A stretch of DNA of 64,000 nt, taken from assembly GCA_963971575.1 (NCBI GenBank), contig OZ020622.1, positions 19,346,879 to 19,410,878 of the forward strand. Reading direction: 5' to 3'. Below the pieces are notes generated by a model. It was not told where the DNA came from. It saw only the letters and a list, made by a program, of their open reading frames with translations, and searched no databases. This document shows positions 41,377 to 52,651 of this stretch, in pieces. Source of the stretch: Liopterus haemorrhoidalis (taxonomy: Eukaryota > Arthropoda > Insecta > Coleoptera > Dytiscidae). Position numbers and translations under genes: made by a program. Position 1 is the first letter of the stretch. Every line of letters begins with the position of its first letter.

Positions 41377-41726
41377 TATAGGCTATTCCAAACCTTTAAG
41401 CGGGACTAAATAGAATTTAAATTTTCTTTAGTTGTTGCTAGCTAATTTTTTATATATTGAGTTGGCTCTTCCTAAACAAAATGCTCAAAAGCTTCAATCA
41501 ATCGGTAAAAGCAGAACCGTAACTAGCTTTTTCTGGGCCCTGTGCAAGGTTGCACAAAAAGGTTATCTACAGTCTGATTTGGCTCCCCATTGACCATTTT
41601 TAGGCCCTCCATTCGTCTTGGGCCCTGTGCCTGTGCACCTGTTGCACCTGCCTAGTTACGGCACTGGGTAAAAGTTACTAGATTTGAAAATCTAGTTCCG
41701 CTTAAAGCACAGAAACCGCCTATAGT
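41377..41726. mobile_element. family C MITE, copy 6, split by a hAT MITE
   Basis: TATAGGCTATTCCAAACCTT and AAGCGGGACTAAA at the left, TAGTTCCGCTTAAAGCACAG at the right. The 41512-41666 insertion lies in the right arm (CGGTAAAAG / TTACTAG). Confidence 0.75.
41512..41666. mobile_element. hAT MITE (155 bp), perfect 8-bp duplication
   Basis: GGTAAAAG at 41504-41511 and 41667-41674. Termini CAGAACCGTAACTAG and, reversed, CAGTGCCGTAACTAG. Two GGGCCCTGTGC boxes lie inside. Non-coding. Confidence 0.9.
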
Positions 41727-41877
41727 ATTCAAATGAGTCTTAAAGTCATTGTGAGGTCAATAAAAATATGTTTTTAAGATTTTAGTATAATTTATACAAA
41801 GCAAATTAGTCAGTAGCGCCAAAAGTTTTAAACACCATTAGAGTTAGCAACGAATAAGGACTCTTCTTAACTTTTTG

Positions 41878-42805
41878 ACTTTTGACAAAAAACCCTTAAA
41901 ACGTCACTCACATGTCTGTTTTGTAGAAATTGTGGCCAAACGGCTGAACATAAAAAGTTGAAATTTGGCATGCTTATACAACTCTTTGATACACATATAC
42001 GAAATTTATAGTGAGTTCAAAAAACTCGGGGAAAATATAAAGAAATATGTGTTTAACGAAATTTATTTATTTTTTTAAACTTGAGTGGGATATCAAACGA
42101 AGTCCCTTACTGCATTAATAATGCAACAAAATTGAAAAATCAATTATTTGTATAGGCAAATGGTCATAAGAGAGACTATCTGGTGGTATTGTGTTGAACT
42201 AATCTAATAGTCAATGAATCAACGTTTTTCAAGACATTTAAAGACATTCCCTGTTATTAGGGAAAATAAAATATAAGAAAACACAGATCAAGATATAAAA
42301 ATATAATTAAATTCCTTCTATATGTCAGATTGCAACACATCAGTAAGTTGTTGTTGCCTATTAGATTAGTTTGGCCACCTTGGCTGTAATCTTAAAAGGG
42401 TTTGCCTGTAGTATTTTCGCCTGAAATGTGTCAACAAAACTCTTGTCCCGCACCTTATAACCCAGGGGGAGTTAAGCTAAAAATCTAAAAAATTCTGAGT
42501 AAGACACATTAATGTGAACCGACTAGTACCACAGGAATTTTTGATCTGATAATTATTTCGAAAATTATCGAATTTTTTGCACCGTGCTTACAGTATTTAT
42601 CTGACTGACTGGAATATGGGATAGCTCTGAGACTTGATGCAAATTCATCCCAAGTATGGTTGTAAATCTTTAAAAGTACGTGAATTATTCTTTTATAATT
42701 TGTCGAAATTTATTATTTTTAAAATGTACTTACAATTTGTTATCACTTACTAAAGACCTACAAAACCCTGAAATGTGTGAAAATTCACACTTCACATCAA
42801 TGTTT
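41878..42805 (+). mobile_element. family A repeat, copy 4 (diverged)
   Basis: GACAAAAAACCCTTAAAACG, a single CTGT, GGCCAAACGGCTGAACAT, TTGAAATTTGGCATGCTTAT and the common end AATTCACACTTCACATCAAT. The tRNA-like segment is not recognisable. Confidence 0.65.
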
Positions 42806-43009
42806 TTAATCGACCGCATTTCTTTGAAATCTTATTTTCTTCCACCAATAGTACTCCGTTAAGTTTCGACTTATCTCATGATCTTTTCTCTTGTAAGTTC
42901 CATTCAAATTCGACCTCTTGATCATCATTAATAATTGGCAATTTCATAGAACCCTAGAGTTCGTTGAACTCAGTTTAAGAAACACTGCTTATAGCCTTGT
43001 TTTGGTTTT

Positions 43010-43275
43010 GAGAGCTCCATGCATTTATCTATGACATTGTTGATCGAGGCCAAGTGTTCTTAGGTCGTCCTCTTTTTCCTTTCGTGGATTGTATACTAGA
43101 GCATAGTAGCATACCTTGTAGTAGTTCTTTGAAGAATGCTCTAACCAACCATAATTTCATCATCATTATTTACCAGCGATTCGTGAACTGTTTAATTTAA
43201 CTTCGCCAAACTTTTCTGTGTTGGGGTCAACAGTAGCCAATTTACGACCTTTCTTCGTATCGTCCGTCCATCTAA
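43010..43275 (-). pseudogene. LINE C-terminal remnant
   Basis: The minus strand reads RWTDDTKKGRK and, further on, KRGRPKNTW with stops between. This is the kind of Arg/Lys-rich end found after the RT of RTE-like LINEs. It abuts the mariner at 43278. Confidence 0.45.
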
Positions 43276-43277
43276 TA

Positions 43278-43947
43278 CGAGCGGATTGATATATAAGGTC
43301 TCTAACTCTATAAAATAAGAATAATGAAATCAGTCTCAAAATGAAGTAAAATTATTGTACTACCAATGTACATAATTATTTTTCCACATAATCACCATTT
43401 AGTGCAACATTTCTCCAAACGCTGAATCCATTTCTTCATTCCGTTTATGAAAAAACTTTCTTGTTTACTGTTGATCCAATTGCAGCCCGAACTTCATTGT
43501 CTTCAACTTTGGGAACAACCTGAAATCTGAAGGTGTCAAATCAGGACTGCATGGAGGGTGCGAAACAACCTTGAATTTCAGGCTTGCCACTGCCTTCATC
43601 GTTTTGTTGCTGCAATGCGGTCTGGCATTGCACGTCGAACCCACTGGCGAACATTGTTCACATTCATACAATCGTTACCAAAAACAGCTTTCAAACGCCT
43701 GTAAATTTCGATGAGTACGCAATCTTCCGCTGTTAAAAATTCTATCACGGATTGTTGGTTGGTACGCATCTCGGAAATCGAACTCATGATAAATGACACT
43801 GTTACTCAACGACGGTACACAGGAAACTAAAACTTTGCATGCTAAGACAAGATACTCGAAATTACCGTTTGTAGGTTAGAACTTGTTTCTATCCCCACTA
43901 CTCACACAATGGCGTTATTGGAGACCTTATATATCAAACCGCCCTCG
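43278..43947 (-). mobile_element. mariner-like element, internally deleted
   Basis: Ends CGAGCGGATTGATATATAAG (left) and, reversed, CGAGGGCGGTTTGATATATA (right) with TA at 43276-43277 and 43948-43949. The minus strand begins MSSISEMRTNQQSVIEFLTA, continues VFGNDCMNVNNVRQWVRRA, then jumps to ARPHCSNKTMKAVASLKF and SPDLTPSDFRLFPKLK. The first catalytic region is deleted. Confidence 0.88.
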
Positions 43948-43949
43948 TA

Positions 43950-44672
43950 GATTATGTACCTCTATTCATAACTGAATCTCGGGACATTTTTTCTTATTTT
44001 TCGCTATAGAAACGTCTCATATCTTACAAACATATCTAAGACACGAAACGATTCTACGTGATATACAGTATCTTTGACCAGTTCTTCGCGAGCTTTTGAT
44101 TGGTTTGTGCAATTGTTACTCAATTAAAAGCATATTTACAGGTTGTATTAACATTTGTTGATAAAATATGCATTATTTTATGATTTTAAAATTATTTATA
44201 CAATGTATTTTATTTGTTTTAATTATTTTTTATGGTTAAATTTTAAACACCCTGTCTTTTTTATGCCTTATAAATGCATTTTTTTATTTATATTAGTAAC
44301 AAAATAGTACATATATAGTTGGAATAAATTTGAATCTCATACTTAGTTTTAGAGCAGCTTTTATATCAAGAATATTTTATAATTTTTAAAATATTGACTT
44401 TGCTTTTATCTTAAGACATGTAAATAAAATGTTTTTTTATTCATTTTTCCAGTGCGTAAATGTATTTAATAAAATGCACAATTTTTTAGTGTTACTTAGG
44501 TACTTTGGTTTAATTAGTAATAACAGTATATTTTTGGAACATGTATTTTGTAATAAAGAAAGTAGAATTCGCTACAGAAAACAATTCAGTATTTTTTTAA
44601 AAGAAATTTGTGTTTTATTTAACAAGCAACAAAAAATAATTGTATTTCAGGAAAGATTTTTTATACAGTTTA
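43950..44672. other. intergenic AT-rich sequence without recognised features
   Basis: Open frames here (for example 44429-44698) show no family similarity and have the composition of random AT-rich DNA. Confidence 0.5.
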
Positions 44673-45000
44673 CGCAGAGAAGCAGCCTCTTGGCGTAAAA
44701 TGTAGAAGACTCTGAGCCGCAGCTGTAAACACCGGCGGTCAACTAAAAGTAAGATGAATATCAGTGTGCTTCCAAACTCGCCTAATCGTTAGTCATCCAA
44801 CAGTGATGATTCGTAACCGATTAGCACCAAAACATCATATATAAATAAATCGGAACACTTCCTGTCTAAACACACAATTTTAGCTGCATCCACCAGTTTT
44901 ATACTAATTTTATTTATTACATATTTTGTACTATAATTTATACATTCGACTAATTTAAAGTATTTATTATAACCAGAATGGTTCCTGAATTGTTGGCCGC
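44673..45000. repeat. family E repeat, copy 3
   Basis: CGGTCAACTAAAAGTAAGAT, CTTCCAAACTCGCCTAATCG, TGCATCCACCAGTTTTATAC and ATTCGACTAATTTAAAG correspond in order to copy 2 around its mariner insertion. 45001-45489 holds nothing recognised. Confidence 0.5.
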
Positions 45001-45489
45001 CCAAGTGCAAAAACGATATCACCGCCTATAATTAATATTCAATATTATATACCAATAATTCAAAATTTGATATGTAATGTTTACTTCTATATCTGTGTAT
45101 ACAAATATTTATCATGCAAAACCATTTTCTAATTTTTATTTTTATAAAATATTATACAATAAAGATCCTTCAAAATAAACGGTTTTATTATTTTTATTAT
45201 TATCCTTTATTTAACGGCATCTGGGCCAAAAACAATATACACATAATATATAAGAAGTAAGAACATATAAACAAACAGATACTGAACAGAATATTTACAT
45301 AACTTGCAAAGAAAGATATTACATAAAGCTAGGACAAAGTTAGCCAAAAAAGTATTGTACATCTATTGGTGCAACTAGTACAGATCTAGGTATCCGTGAA
45401 GTACTAATTGATTACACCAGTGGTTGTTAAACATAACCTCATTTTTCAAACAATTATCAGTCAAATTATTTGTTGATAGTCAAAGCATG

Positions 45490-45677
45490 CAGAGCCGCAG
45501 TAAGGAAAACTTGCGCTAGGGGCAAAACCGTGTTTTGGCACCCTTGCAAAAATAAGGGAGGTCTTCATCTCCCAAAATCCAACCTTCGCAATGTGGCGCC
45601 AGTCAAGCTGGTCAGCGCCCTTTTCCTTAGTGCGCTAGGGGCCGTCGCCCCCTCCGCCACCCCTTACTGTGGCTCTG
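45490..45677. mobile_element. family H hAT MITE, copy 1 (188 bp)
   Basis: Duplications AAAGCATG (45482-45489) and GAAGCATG (45678-45685). Termini CAGAGCCGCAGTAAGG and, reversed, CAGAGCCACAGTAAGG. GCGCTAGGGGC boxes occur near both ends. Confidence 0.85.
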
Positions 45678-45832
45678 GAAGCATGCTGCGCAGAGAAAAT
45701 ATTCGTTTGCACAGCATCCCCCAATTGTCTGTCTTTCTATTTTGCACAAACATGGCAAGTGCTACAAAATCTGTCCGAACCATTTATAATTCTAAAGGCG
45801 TTGTTGTGCCAAGCTCTGAATCAATGCCTAAT

Positions 45833-46640
45833 ACCCTTTTCACACTAGATTTTTAAGTATGGATGTTAAAGTGAGGGAGAGTTAAAGTGTTGGTGTGAAA
45901 GTGAGTGGCAGTAAAGGGGTGGGGGAGGAGGGGGCGATGGCCCCTAGCGCATTAAAGAAAAAAACGCTGACGAGCTTGACTAAGGGGCGTCATATTGCAA
46001 AGGTGAGGACCTTTTTTTTTGCTCATCACTTAGATTTTGGGAGGTGAGAACCTTGTTTTTGCTTATCACTTACATTTATTTGCCAAGGGCGCCAAAACAC
46101 GGTTTTGCCCCTAGCGCAAGTTTTCCTTACTGCGGCTTTGGGCCTCGGTTTAAATCAAGCAAGCTTTAGTACGCAAATCTGCGTGTTAAACATAGTGCCC
46201 ATTACCAACATAATTTCTGTTATAAAAAATACTCTTTGAATTTGTGCTGTCAACATTTTATATTATCATAAACAAGAATACTGTATTATATCGACGTTAT
46301 AAGAAGTTTATACTTATTGTTATAATAAAATTATTTATTTTAATAATGTATACAATACAGAGCTACAATAATTGAGATAAAATGTATCGACTTATATGTT
46401 AACTTACAGGTGTAATATATTCTTTATTGTAGAATGGAATGAAATATCCTTATTTGTTTACAATAATTCAAATGCTTCTGCGCAGACAGTTCAAAACTAG
46501 TAATTTCTTGACGGTAATTTAAGAACAAAATTACTTTAGCAGATGGCAACACTAGAGATTTAAATATCAAGTTGGAAAGCATACCAATGTTGAACATCGG
46601 TGAACAATGTTTTTGAGATTCTAACTTCAGAGTGAAAAAA
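45833..46640. mobile_element. family D element, copy 3, split by a family H MITE
   Basis: The left end ATACCCTTTTCACACTAG and interior blocks (TTGTGCTGTCAACATTTT, ATTATATCGACGTTATAAGA) are shared with copies 1 and 2. The right terminus is degraded. The H element lies at about 45896-46138. Confidence 0.65.
45896..46138 (-). mobile_element. family H hAT MITE, copy 2, with GAGGACC-poly(T) units
   Basis: The right end CAAGTTTTCCTTACTGCGGC mirrors 45490 onward, and the left end is a diverged GGCAGTAAAGG. Inside, two units of GGTGAGRACC with T-runs and CATCACTTA precede GCCAAGGGCGCCAAAACACG. Confidence 0.6.
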
Positions 46641-48059
46641 ATGTTTCGAGAATTGGTTTGAACGCATGCAAAAGTTTATAAATCTTAAAAGCGAATATTT
46701 TGAAAAGCAATAAAACAGTTTGATTAAAAAAAAAAATCTTTCTTAGTTGTTGAAAAAATTTAAAAGGTAGCCCTCGTATATGTATGTTCCATCAAAACGA
46801 AATAGACCTTCTTTTAAAAAAAATAATAATAATAGACTATCGTGTTCAGGCCTATGCAACACAAAGCGTCCGATATGAGCGTGCAAGTATGTTGATTTCT
46901 GAGATGGTTCATTTGTGGTGAGGTATCATACGTTTTAAACGCGAATCTTTCTTTTCATTATTCTTCACACGCAAAAAAATCTGTACTTTATAAATTAGTT
47001 CGCATGTGTGAGTGAATACATGTTTCCTCAAAACTAAAGTACGGGTTCACCGATTAAAAAAAAAGGAAAAAATACACCAGCGTCTCCATGGCATCGTTTA
47101 TGGTAAAATATACCAGTTTTTTATGACTTATGGTACCAGAATTATTTAAACAATTACAATCAAGCGAAAACTTTAAAACAATATGGAAACGGTCCCTAAA
47201 AGCATCAATGCTAAGAACTCTGTACCGAATTATGATAGCAGCCTTTGATACGCAAGGGAAGTAGAGCGGCAGAGAGAACAGACACTGGGCACGTCAGCTA
47301 GTACAAAATATATTTATAAATTATCTTTTAGCAAAAGATATTTGCAAAAAAAAAATAATAATTGGTCATAGTAAAATAGATTTTCTTTTGCTAACTAATT
47401 TTCAATATTTCCTTAAATTTTTTTATACAAGCCCGATTTACTATGTTAAAAACAATCGGTCTTAAAGTCCCATTTAATCATTAAGTCATTATATTTCAAA
47501 ATATAGTTCCTCATGAATCTAAGAAATAAATTATAAATAACTTCTTTCGTGTTACTTTAATCTCAGTTTCTGTATTTAGTGTAAAATGCTGAAATACGTG
47601 GGATTCCAAACTGATACAAATTAATTTGCTTACACTACATATCTCACACAAGAATCAGGTCGTATATTACACAATTTTAAAGTTCAATTAATTTAAATTT
47701 ATGACTAAAACACATTAGCATAATGCATGAAAATCTGTGCAGGAGAAAATGGGCTTTTGATAATAAATTCATACATTTTTTGCGGCCGAAACAATAAATA
47801 TGTCAGAATATTTGAATATTTGGAATATTCATGTTCTAAGAACGTATGGTAAGTTAAAAAATTGTAAGTAAGTAAAAAATATAGTTAAAAATCATTATAA
47901 AACTTACTCTCTCTTTGGCAATATAATAGACTTACATATTAAAGACTCACATATAAAATAATGATTTTACACATTATGTACTGAATTTTCAAATGTCAGA
48001 GCAAAAAAGCCGAGATCTGATGTCAAAAAGTTCTGTCCCAAACTACTCATATATAATAT
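46641..48059. other. intergenic sequence without recognised features
   Basis: AT-rich. No coding similarity, no TIRs I could pair. Confidence 0.45.
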
Positions 48060-48187
48060 CTTTAAATGGGTACCACAGAAGCTAATTGATTTAGTTAAGG
48101 AGTTGTATCGGAACTGTAATTGCGCAGTGTTGCATAATGAAGCAAAAATTGATCTCTTTCCCATCAAAAGAGGCGTAATGCAAGACT
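48060..48187 (+). pseudogene. LINE reverse-transcriptase fragment
   Basis: The frame reads FKWVPQKLIDLVKELYRNCN then AVLHNEAKIDLFPIKRGVMQ, matching the stretch before and at the conserved GVRQG motif of LINE RTs (here GVMQD). It is cut off on the right by hAT-like sequence. Confidence 0.65.
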
Positions 48188-48645
48188 ATCTTGGCGCCAG
48201 GGGCAAACCCTCCAAACTGTGCCCTTTTGTTACAATATTCAGTGGCATACTGAAATGGGAGGGTTAGGTGCTCGCAATCTTATTTCAAACATATTTTGTT
48301 TTTTTTATGGTCTTTGCTGCTTTGGCAATTAGCCAGGACAATTTTTTTAATTTTATTTCAAACATATTCTTTTGATTTAGATGGTTCCAATTTAAATATT
48401 TTTACATTTTAACCTATTGCTAATTATGGCTAAGTAAATTTGCTGATAGCGCACCAAGGAAAAGGGCGCTGACGGGCTTGTGATGAGGACCTTTTTTTTT
48501 TTGCTCGTCACTTGGATTTTGAGAGGTGGAGACCTTTTTTTTGCTCATCACTTAAATTTTGAGAGGTAGGAACCTTATTTTTATTTACCAAGGGCGCCAA
48601 AACACGGTTCTGCCCCTAGCGCAAGTTTACCTTACTGCGGCTCTG
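48188..48645 (-). mobile_element. family H hAT MITE, copy 3, with adjacent hAT-like fragment
   Basis: GCGCCAGGGGCAAACCCTCC at 48192 resembles the hAT-like end at 61763. From about 48450 the sequence is family H on the minus strand, ending CTTACTGCGGCTCTG, with two GAGGACC/GGAGACC-poly(T) units. No duplication read. Confidence 0.5.
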
Positions 48646-49021
48646 GATACAGTGGTACCTTGACTTACAAACCTTTAGAAATACGACGGTACAAACTATT
48701 TTCATATCCTATTTTGACCTCTAAATACTAACTGTGATGCATTTCTTTTTAAATGCATCATAGCCTGTTTTACATTATACTTTTTTAACTTTTTATCCCA
48801 GTACTAGAAACAAGCTACCAACAGGATACTACTACATGTAACAAATCGAAAACTCCTGAACCACAAAACCAGACACAAGAAAGTTGTTCATATTTTACAA
48901 TTTAAAGCAAGATTTTCATACTACTATTTTTAGATTTTCATACTAATCATGTGAAACAGAAAATTTCATAAATAAAAATTAATATGTAATGGTATACAAA
49001 ATGCACATTTGTAGTGAAATA

Positions 49022-50776
49022 ATCCCAGCAAACATTTTTATCCGGACCAGTACTGGTAAAGCACATACTCGCCGGCATTGAAAGTAATGGGCCAGTGCTG
49101 GCATTTAGTACTGGGCCAGTACCCCGGTGTCCCGTGGCCCTTAGCTGGTCCATTGATGTATCAGTTGCTGGCCCAGCAACGGTAAAGTGCATTGAAAGTA
49201 ATGGGCCAGTGCTGGCATTTCGCACTGGGCCAGTGCTGGCATTTCGCATTGGTCCAGTGCTGGCATTTTGCACTGGGCGAGTACCCCGGTGTCCCCGTGG
49301 CCGTTAGCTGGCCCATTGATGTATCAGTTGCTGGCCCAGCAACGGTAAAGTGCAAAATAATCGCATTAGTTGCAAGATTTATTTCTGACAGACTAGTGCT
49401 TATATTATACCCACTCTCTAGTGTTTCAAATGTAATATATGTGTACTTACCCAGTATTAAAATAAATTAATGGTTAGGTGCAAAATAAATACTCATTTGG
49501 CCATTTTCACCATCGTTGAATAAATTTATTTAACAAGTAAAGTTGTCAATATCGCATCGGTTTTAAACTATTAATGAAGAAATTAACATTGCTGTCAATA
49601 GAATGATGCGATATTGTTAACTTAAGTTGTTAAATAAATTTATTCAACGATGGTAAAACTAGCCGATTGTAAATTGAATTAACAGTTATAATTTATTGAT
49701 TTATTTATAAATATTAAATAAATATAATTTCAGGAATAACAGGAATTAGTTTATTTAATTTATTAATTTAATGAAGAATTTTAAGAAAATGGTTTTCTGC
49801 CATTTCGGTCAAACCAATTTCATCCTAAAGATAAGGGGTGACTAATAATTTTCGCCAATATTCGTCTTGTATTATCTACCACATCTTTTCCCCCTGACTT
49901 GAAGAGTGCCAACCTAAAGAAATCATACTTGTTAAAATAAATTCAATAAACAAATTTTATAAGCATTAATGCTATAAGCTGTTCACTTTTGTAAGAACAA
50001 ACTAGATCTGGTTATTTTGGTGATTTTTATAGTGTATTACTGACTTTTAGAAACTTGGTTATATTGTAAAAAAAGCTTTACAGTTTTGGATTAAGTTTGT
50101 ATTATTTTAGGTTAGTATTATATTTACAAAATATTTAAGATGTCACTATTCAAAATGAAATATGACAAATTATATTTTTTAAATGACATATTTATAATCT
50201 TGTATCAGATTTATTAATAATTGAAAATTTTATTACATGAAAAAAACTATGATTGAACTAAACTAAAAATTAAACAATTTAATATGAAATAGTTTGTGTA
50301 AACTACGTCCTTAAATCTAACAAAACACACACAAATCACAATAAAAAACTGTATAATGCTCACAATCAATAACTATTCAAATACACATCTTAGAGTTTAC
50401 ACATCAGTTTTTAAAAACTGTTCACCAACACGTCCCAACTAGAACTTGAACTGAAATAACAGAATATCACTTGTACCGACCCTCGAAGGCCACGCCATTA
50501 GGGTGTTTTATGACTAAGAACGGTCAGACTTTTCAAATTATTACATTCAAAAAAAGTTATAAACATAAGCACTGGCCCGCTAGAAATAACCTTGGATTAA
50601 TACAAATAAGGAATGCTTATAAAATGCTGGTAAAGTACTTCGTATAGGCAGAGTGCGAAATACAAATGTGAAGTACATTATTAATACTGGCATTGCACTT
50701 ACTTTTGGTGCCAGCAATGTACCAGCGTAAAAGCAGTTTGCCGGCGTTCGGCCGTTAGTTCAATGTTTGCTGGGAT
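49022..50776 (+). mobile_element. left arm of palindrome: unclassified TIR element, copy 1
   Basis: It starts ATCCCAGCAAACATT and ends AATGTTTGCTGGGAT (15-bp perfect inverted termini), 1755 bp. From the outer end inward: GCCAGTGCTGG minisatellite (3 units near 49203-49280), a sub-palindrome with about 50-bp arms (49506-49558 and 49605-49656), AT-rich sequence, then a GCCGGCG-rich inner end. No transposase. Superfamily unknown. Confidence 0.85.
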
Positions 50777-50953
50777 GGTTAATGTTCCGTATTAGTCCAC
50801 CGCAACTAGGTTTGTATGCTTAGAATGAATTATATTATAACGTTAGAAAAGAGAAGGCAGCATGGTCGTAAGAGTGGGAAGCCAATAGTAATCATTCATC
50901 ATCTGTATGTTGGCAGAAAAATACGGTTTTTAACACAAGGAACGTTCGAATAT
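50777..50953. other. spacer between the palindrome arms
   Basis: 177 unique bases separate the two inverted elements. The open frame across it (50816-51031) runs into the right arm and has no recognisable similarity, so I do not call a gene. Confidence 0.7.
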
Positions 50954-52651
50954 ATCCCAGCAAACATTGAACTAACGGCCGAATGCCGGCAAACTGCTTT
51001 TACGCTGGTACATTGCTGGCACCAAAAGTAAGTGCAACGCCAGTATTAATAATGTACTTCACATTTGTATTTCGCACTCCGCCTATACGAAGTACTTTAC
51101 CAGCATTTTATAAGCATTCCTTATTTGTATTAATCCAAGATTATTTCTAGCGGGCCAGTGCTTATGTTTATAACTTTTTTTGAATGTAATAATTTTGAAA
51201 AGTCTGATCGTTCTTAGTCATAAAACACCCTAATGGCGTGGCCTTCGAGGGTCGGTACAAGTTGGGACGTGTTGGTGGACAGTTTATCATGATTATATAG
51301 TTTTTTATTGTGATTTGTGTGTGTTTTGTTAGATTTAAGGACGTAGTTTACACAAACTATTTCATATTAAATTGTTTAATTTTTAGTTTAGTTCAATCAT
51401 AGTTTTTTCATGTAATAAAATTTTCAATTATTAATAAATCTGATACAAGATTATAAATATGTCATTTAAAAAATATAATTTGTCATATTTCATTTTGAAT
51501 AGTGACATCTTAAATATTTTGTAAATATAATACTAACCTAAAATAATACAAACTTAATCCAAAACTGTAAAGCTTTTTTTACAATATAACCAAGTTTCTA
51601 AAAGTCAGTAATACACTATAAAAATCACCAAAATAACCAGATCTAGTTTGTTCTTACAAAAGTGAACAGCTTATAGCATTAATGCTTATAAAATTTGATT
51701 ATTGAATTTATTTTAACAAGTATGATTTCTTTGTGTTGGCACTCTTCAAGTCAGGGGGAAAAGATGTGGTAGATAATACAAGACGAATATTGGCGAAAAT
51801 TATTAGTCACCCCTTATCTTTAGGATGCAATTGGTTTGACCGAAATGGCAGAAAACCATTTTCTTAAAATTCTTCATTAAATTAATAAATTAAATAAACT
51901 AATTCCTGTTATTCCTGAAATTATATTTATTTAATATTTATAAATAAATCAATAAATTATAACTGTTAATTCAATTTAGAATCGGCCAGTTATACCATCG
52001 TTCAATAAATTTATTTAACAACTTAAGTTAACAATATCGCATCATTCTATTGACAGCAATGTTAATTTTTTCATTAATAATTTAAAACCGATGCGATATT
52101 GTCAACTTTACTTGTTAAATAAATTTATTCAACGATGGTGAAAATGGCCAAATGAGTATTTATTTTGCACCTAACCATTAATTTATTTTAATACTGGGTA
52201 AGTACACATATATTACATTTGAAACACTAGAGAGTGGGTATAATATAAGCACTAGTCTGTCAGAAATAAATCTTGCAACTAATGCGATTATTTTGCACTT
52301 TACCGTTGCTGGGCCAGCAACTGATACTGGATACACCGGGGTACTGGCCCAGTGCAAAATGCCAGCACTGGCCCAGTGCGAAATGCCAGCACTGGCCCAG
52401 TGCAAAATGCCAGCACTGGACCAATGCGAAATGCCAGCACTGGCCCAGTGCGAAATGCCAGCACTGGCCCATTACTTTCAATGCACTTTACCGTTGCTGG
52501 GCCAGCAACTGATACATCAATGGGCCAGCTAAGGGCCACGGGACACCGGGGTACTGGCCCAGTACGAAATGCCAGCACTGGCCCATTACTTTCAATGCCG
52601 GCGAGTATGTGCTTTACCAGTACTGGTCCGGATAAAAATGTTTGCTGGGAT
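50954..52651 (-). mobile_element. right arm of palindrome: same TIR element, copy 2, inverted
   Basis: It starts ATCCCAGCAAACATTGAAC and ends TAAAAATGTTTGCTGGGAT, 1698 bp. It is the reverse complement of 49022-50776 with scattered substitutions, a deletion of about 40 bases near 51265, and five instead of three minisatellite units (52344-52470). Confidence 0.88.
52344..52470. repeat. 24-bp minisatellite CCAGCACTGG(C)CCAGTGCRAAATG
   Basis: About five near-identical 24-base units are each partly palindromic (CCAGTGCTGG). The homologous tract in the left arm (49203-49280) has three. All frames through it are open because the unit length is divisible by three; this is not coding evidence. Confidence 0.9.

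Noticed and set aside
48947..49470. Overlapping frames rich in GPVLAFRT or CWHFALGQ, and their mirror at 52178-52696
   Set aside because: The minisatellite unit is 24 bp, so every frame stays open on both strands. The frames are mirrored between palindrome arms and differ only by unit number.
49022..52651. Assembly artefact (mirrored contig join)
   Set aside because: Arms differ by substitutions, an indel of about 40 bp and minisatellite copy number, and the spacer is unique. A pure artefact would give identical arms, although read evidence is still needed.
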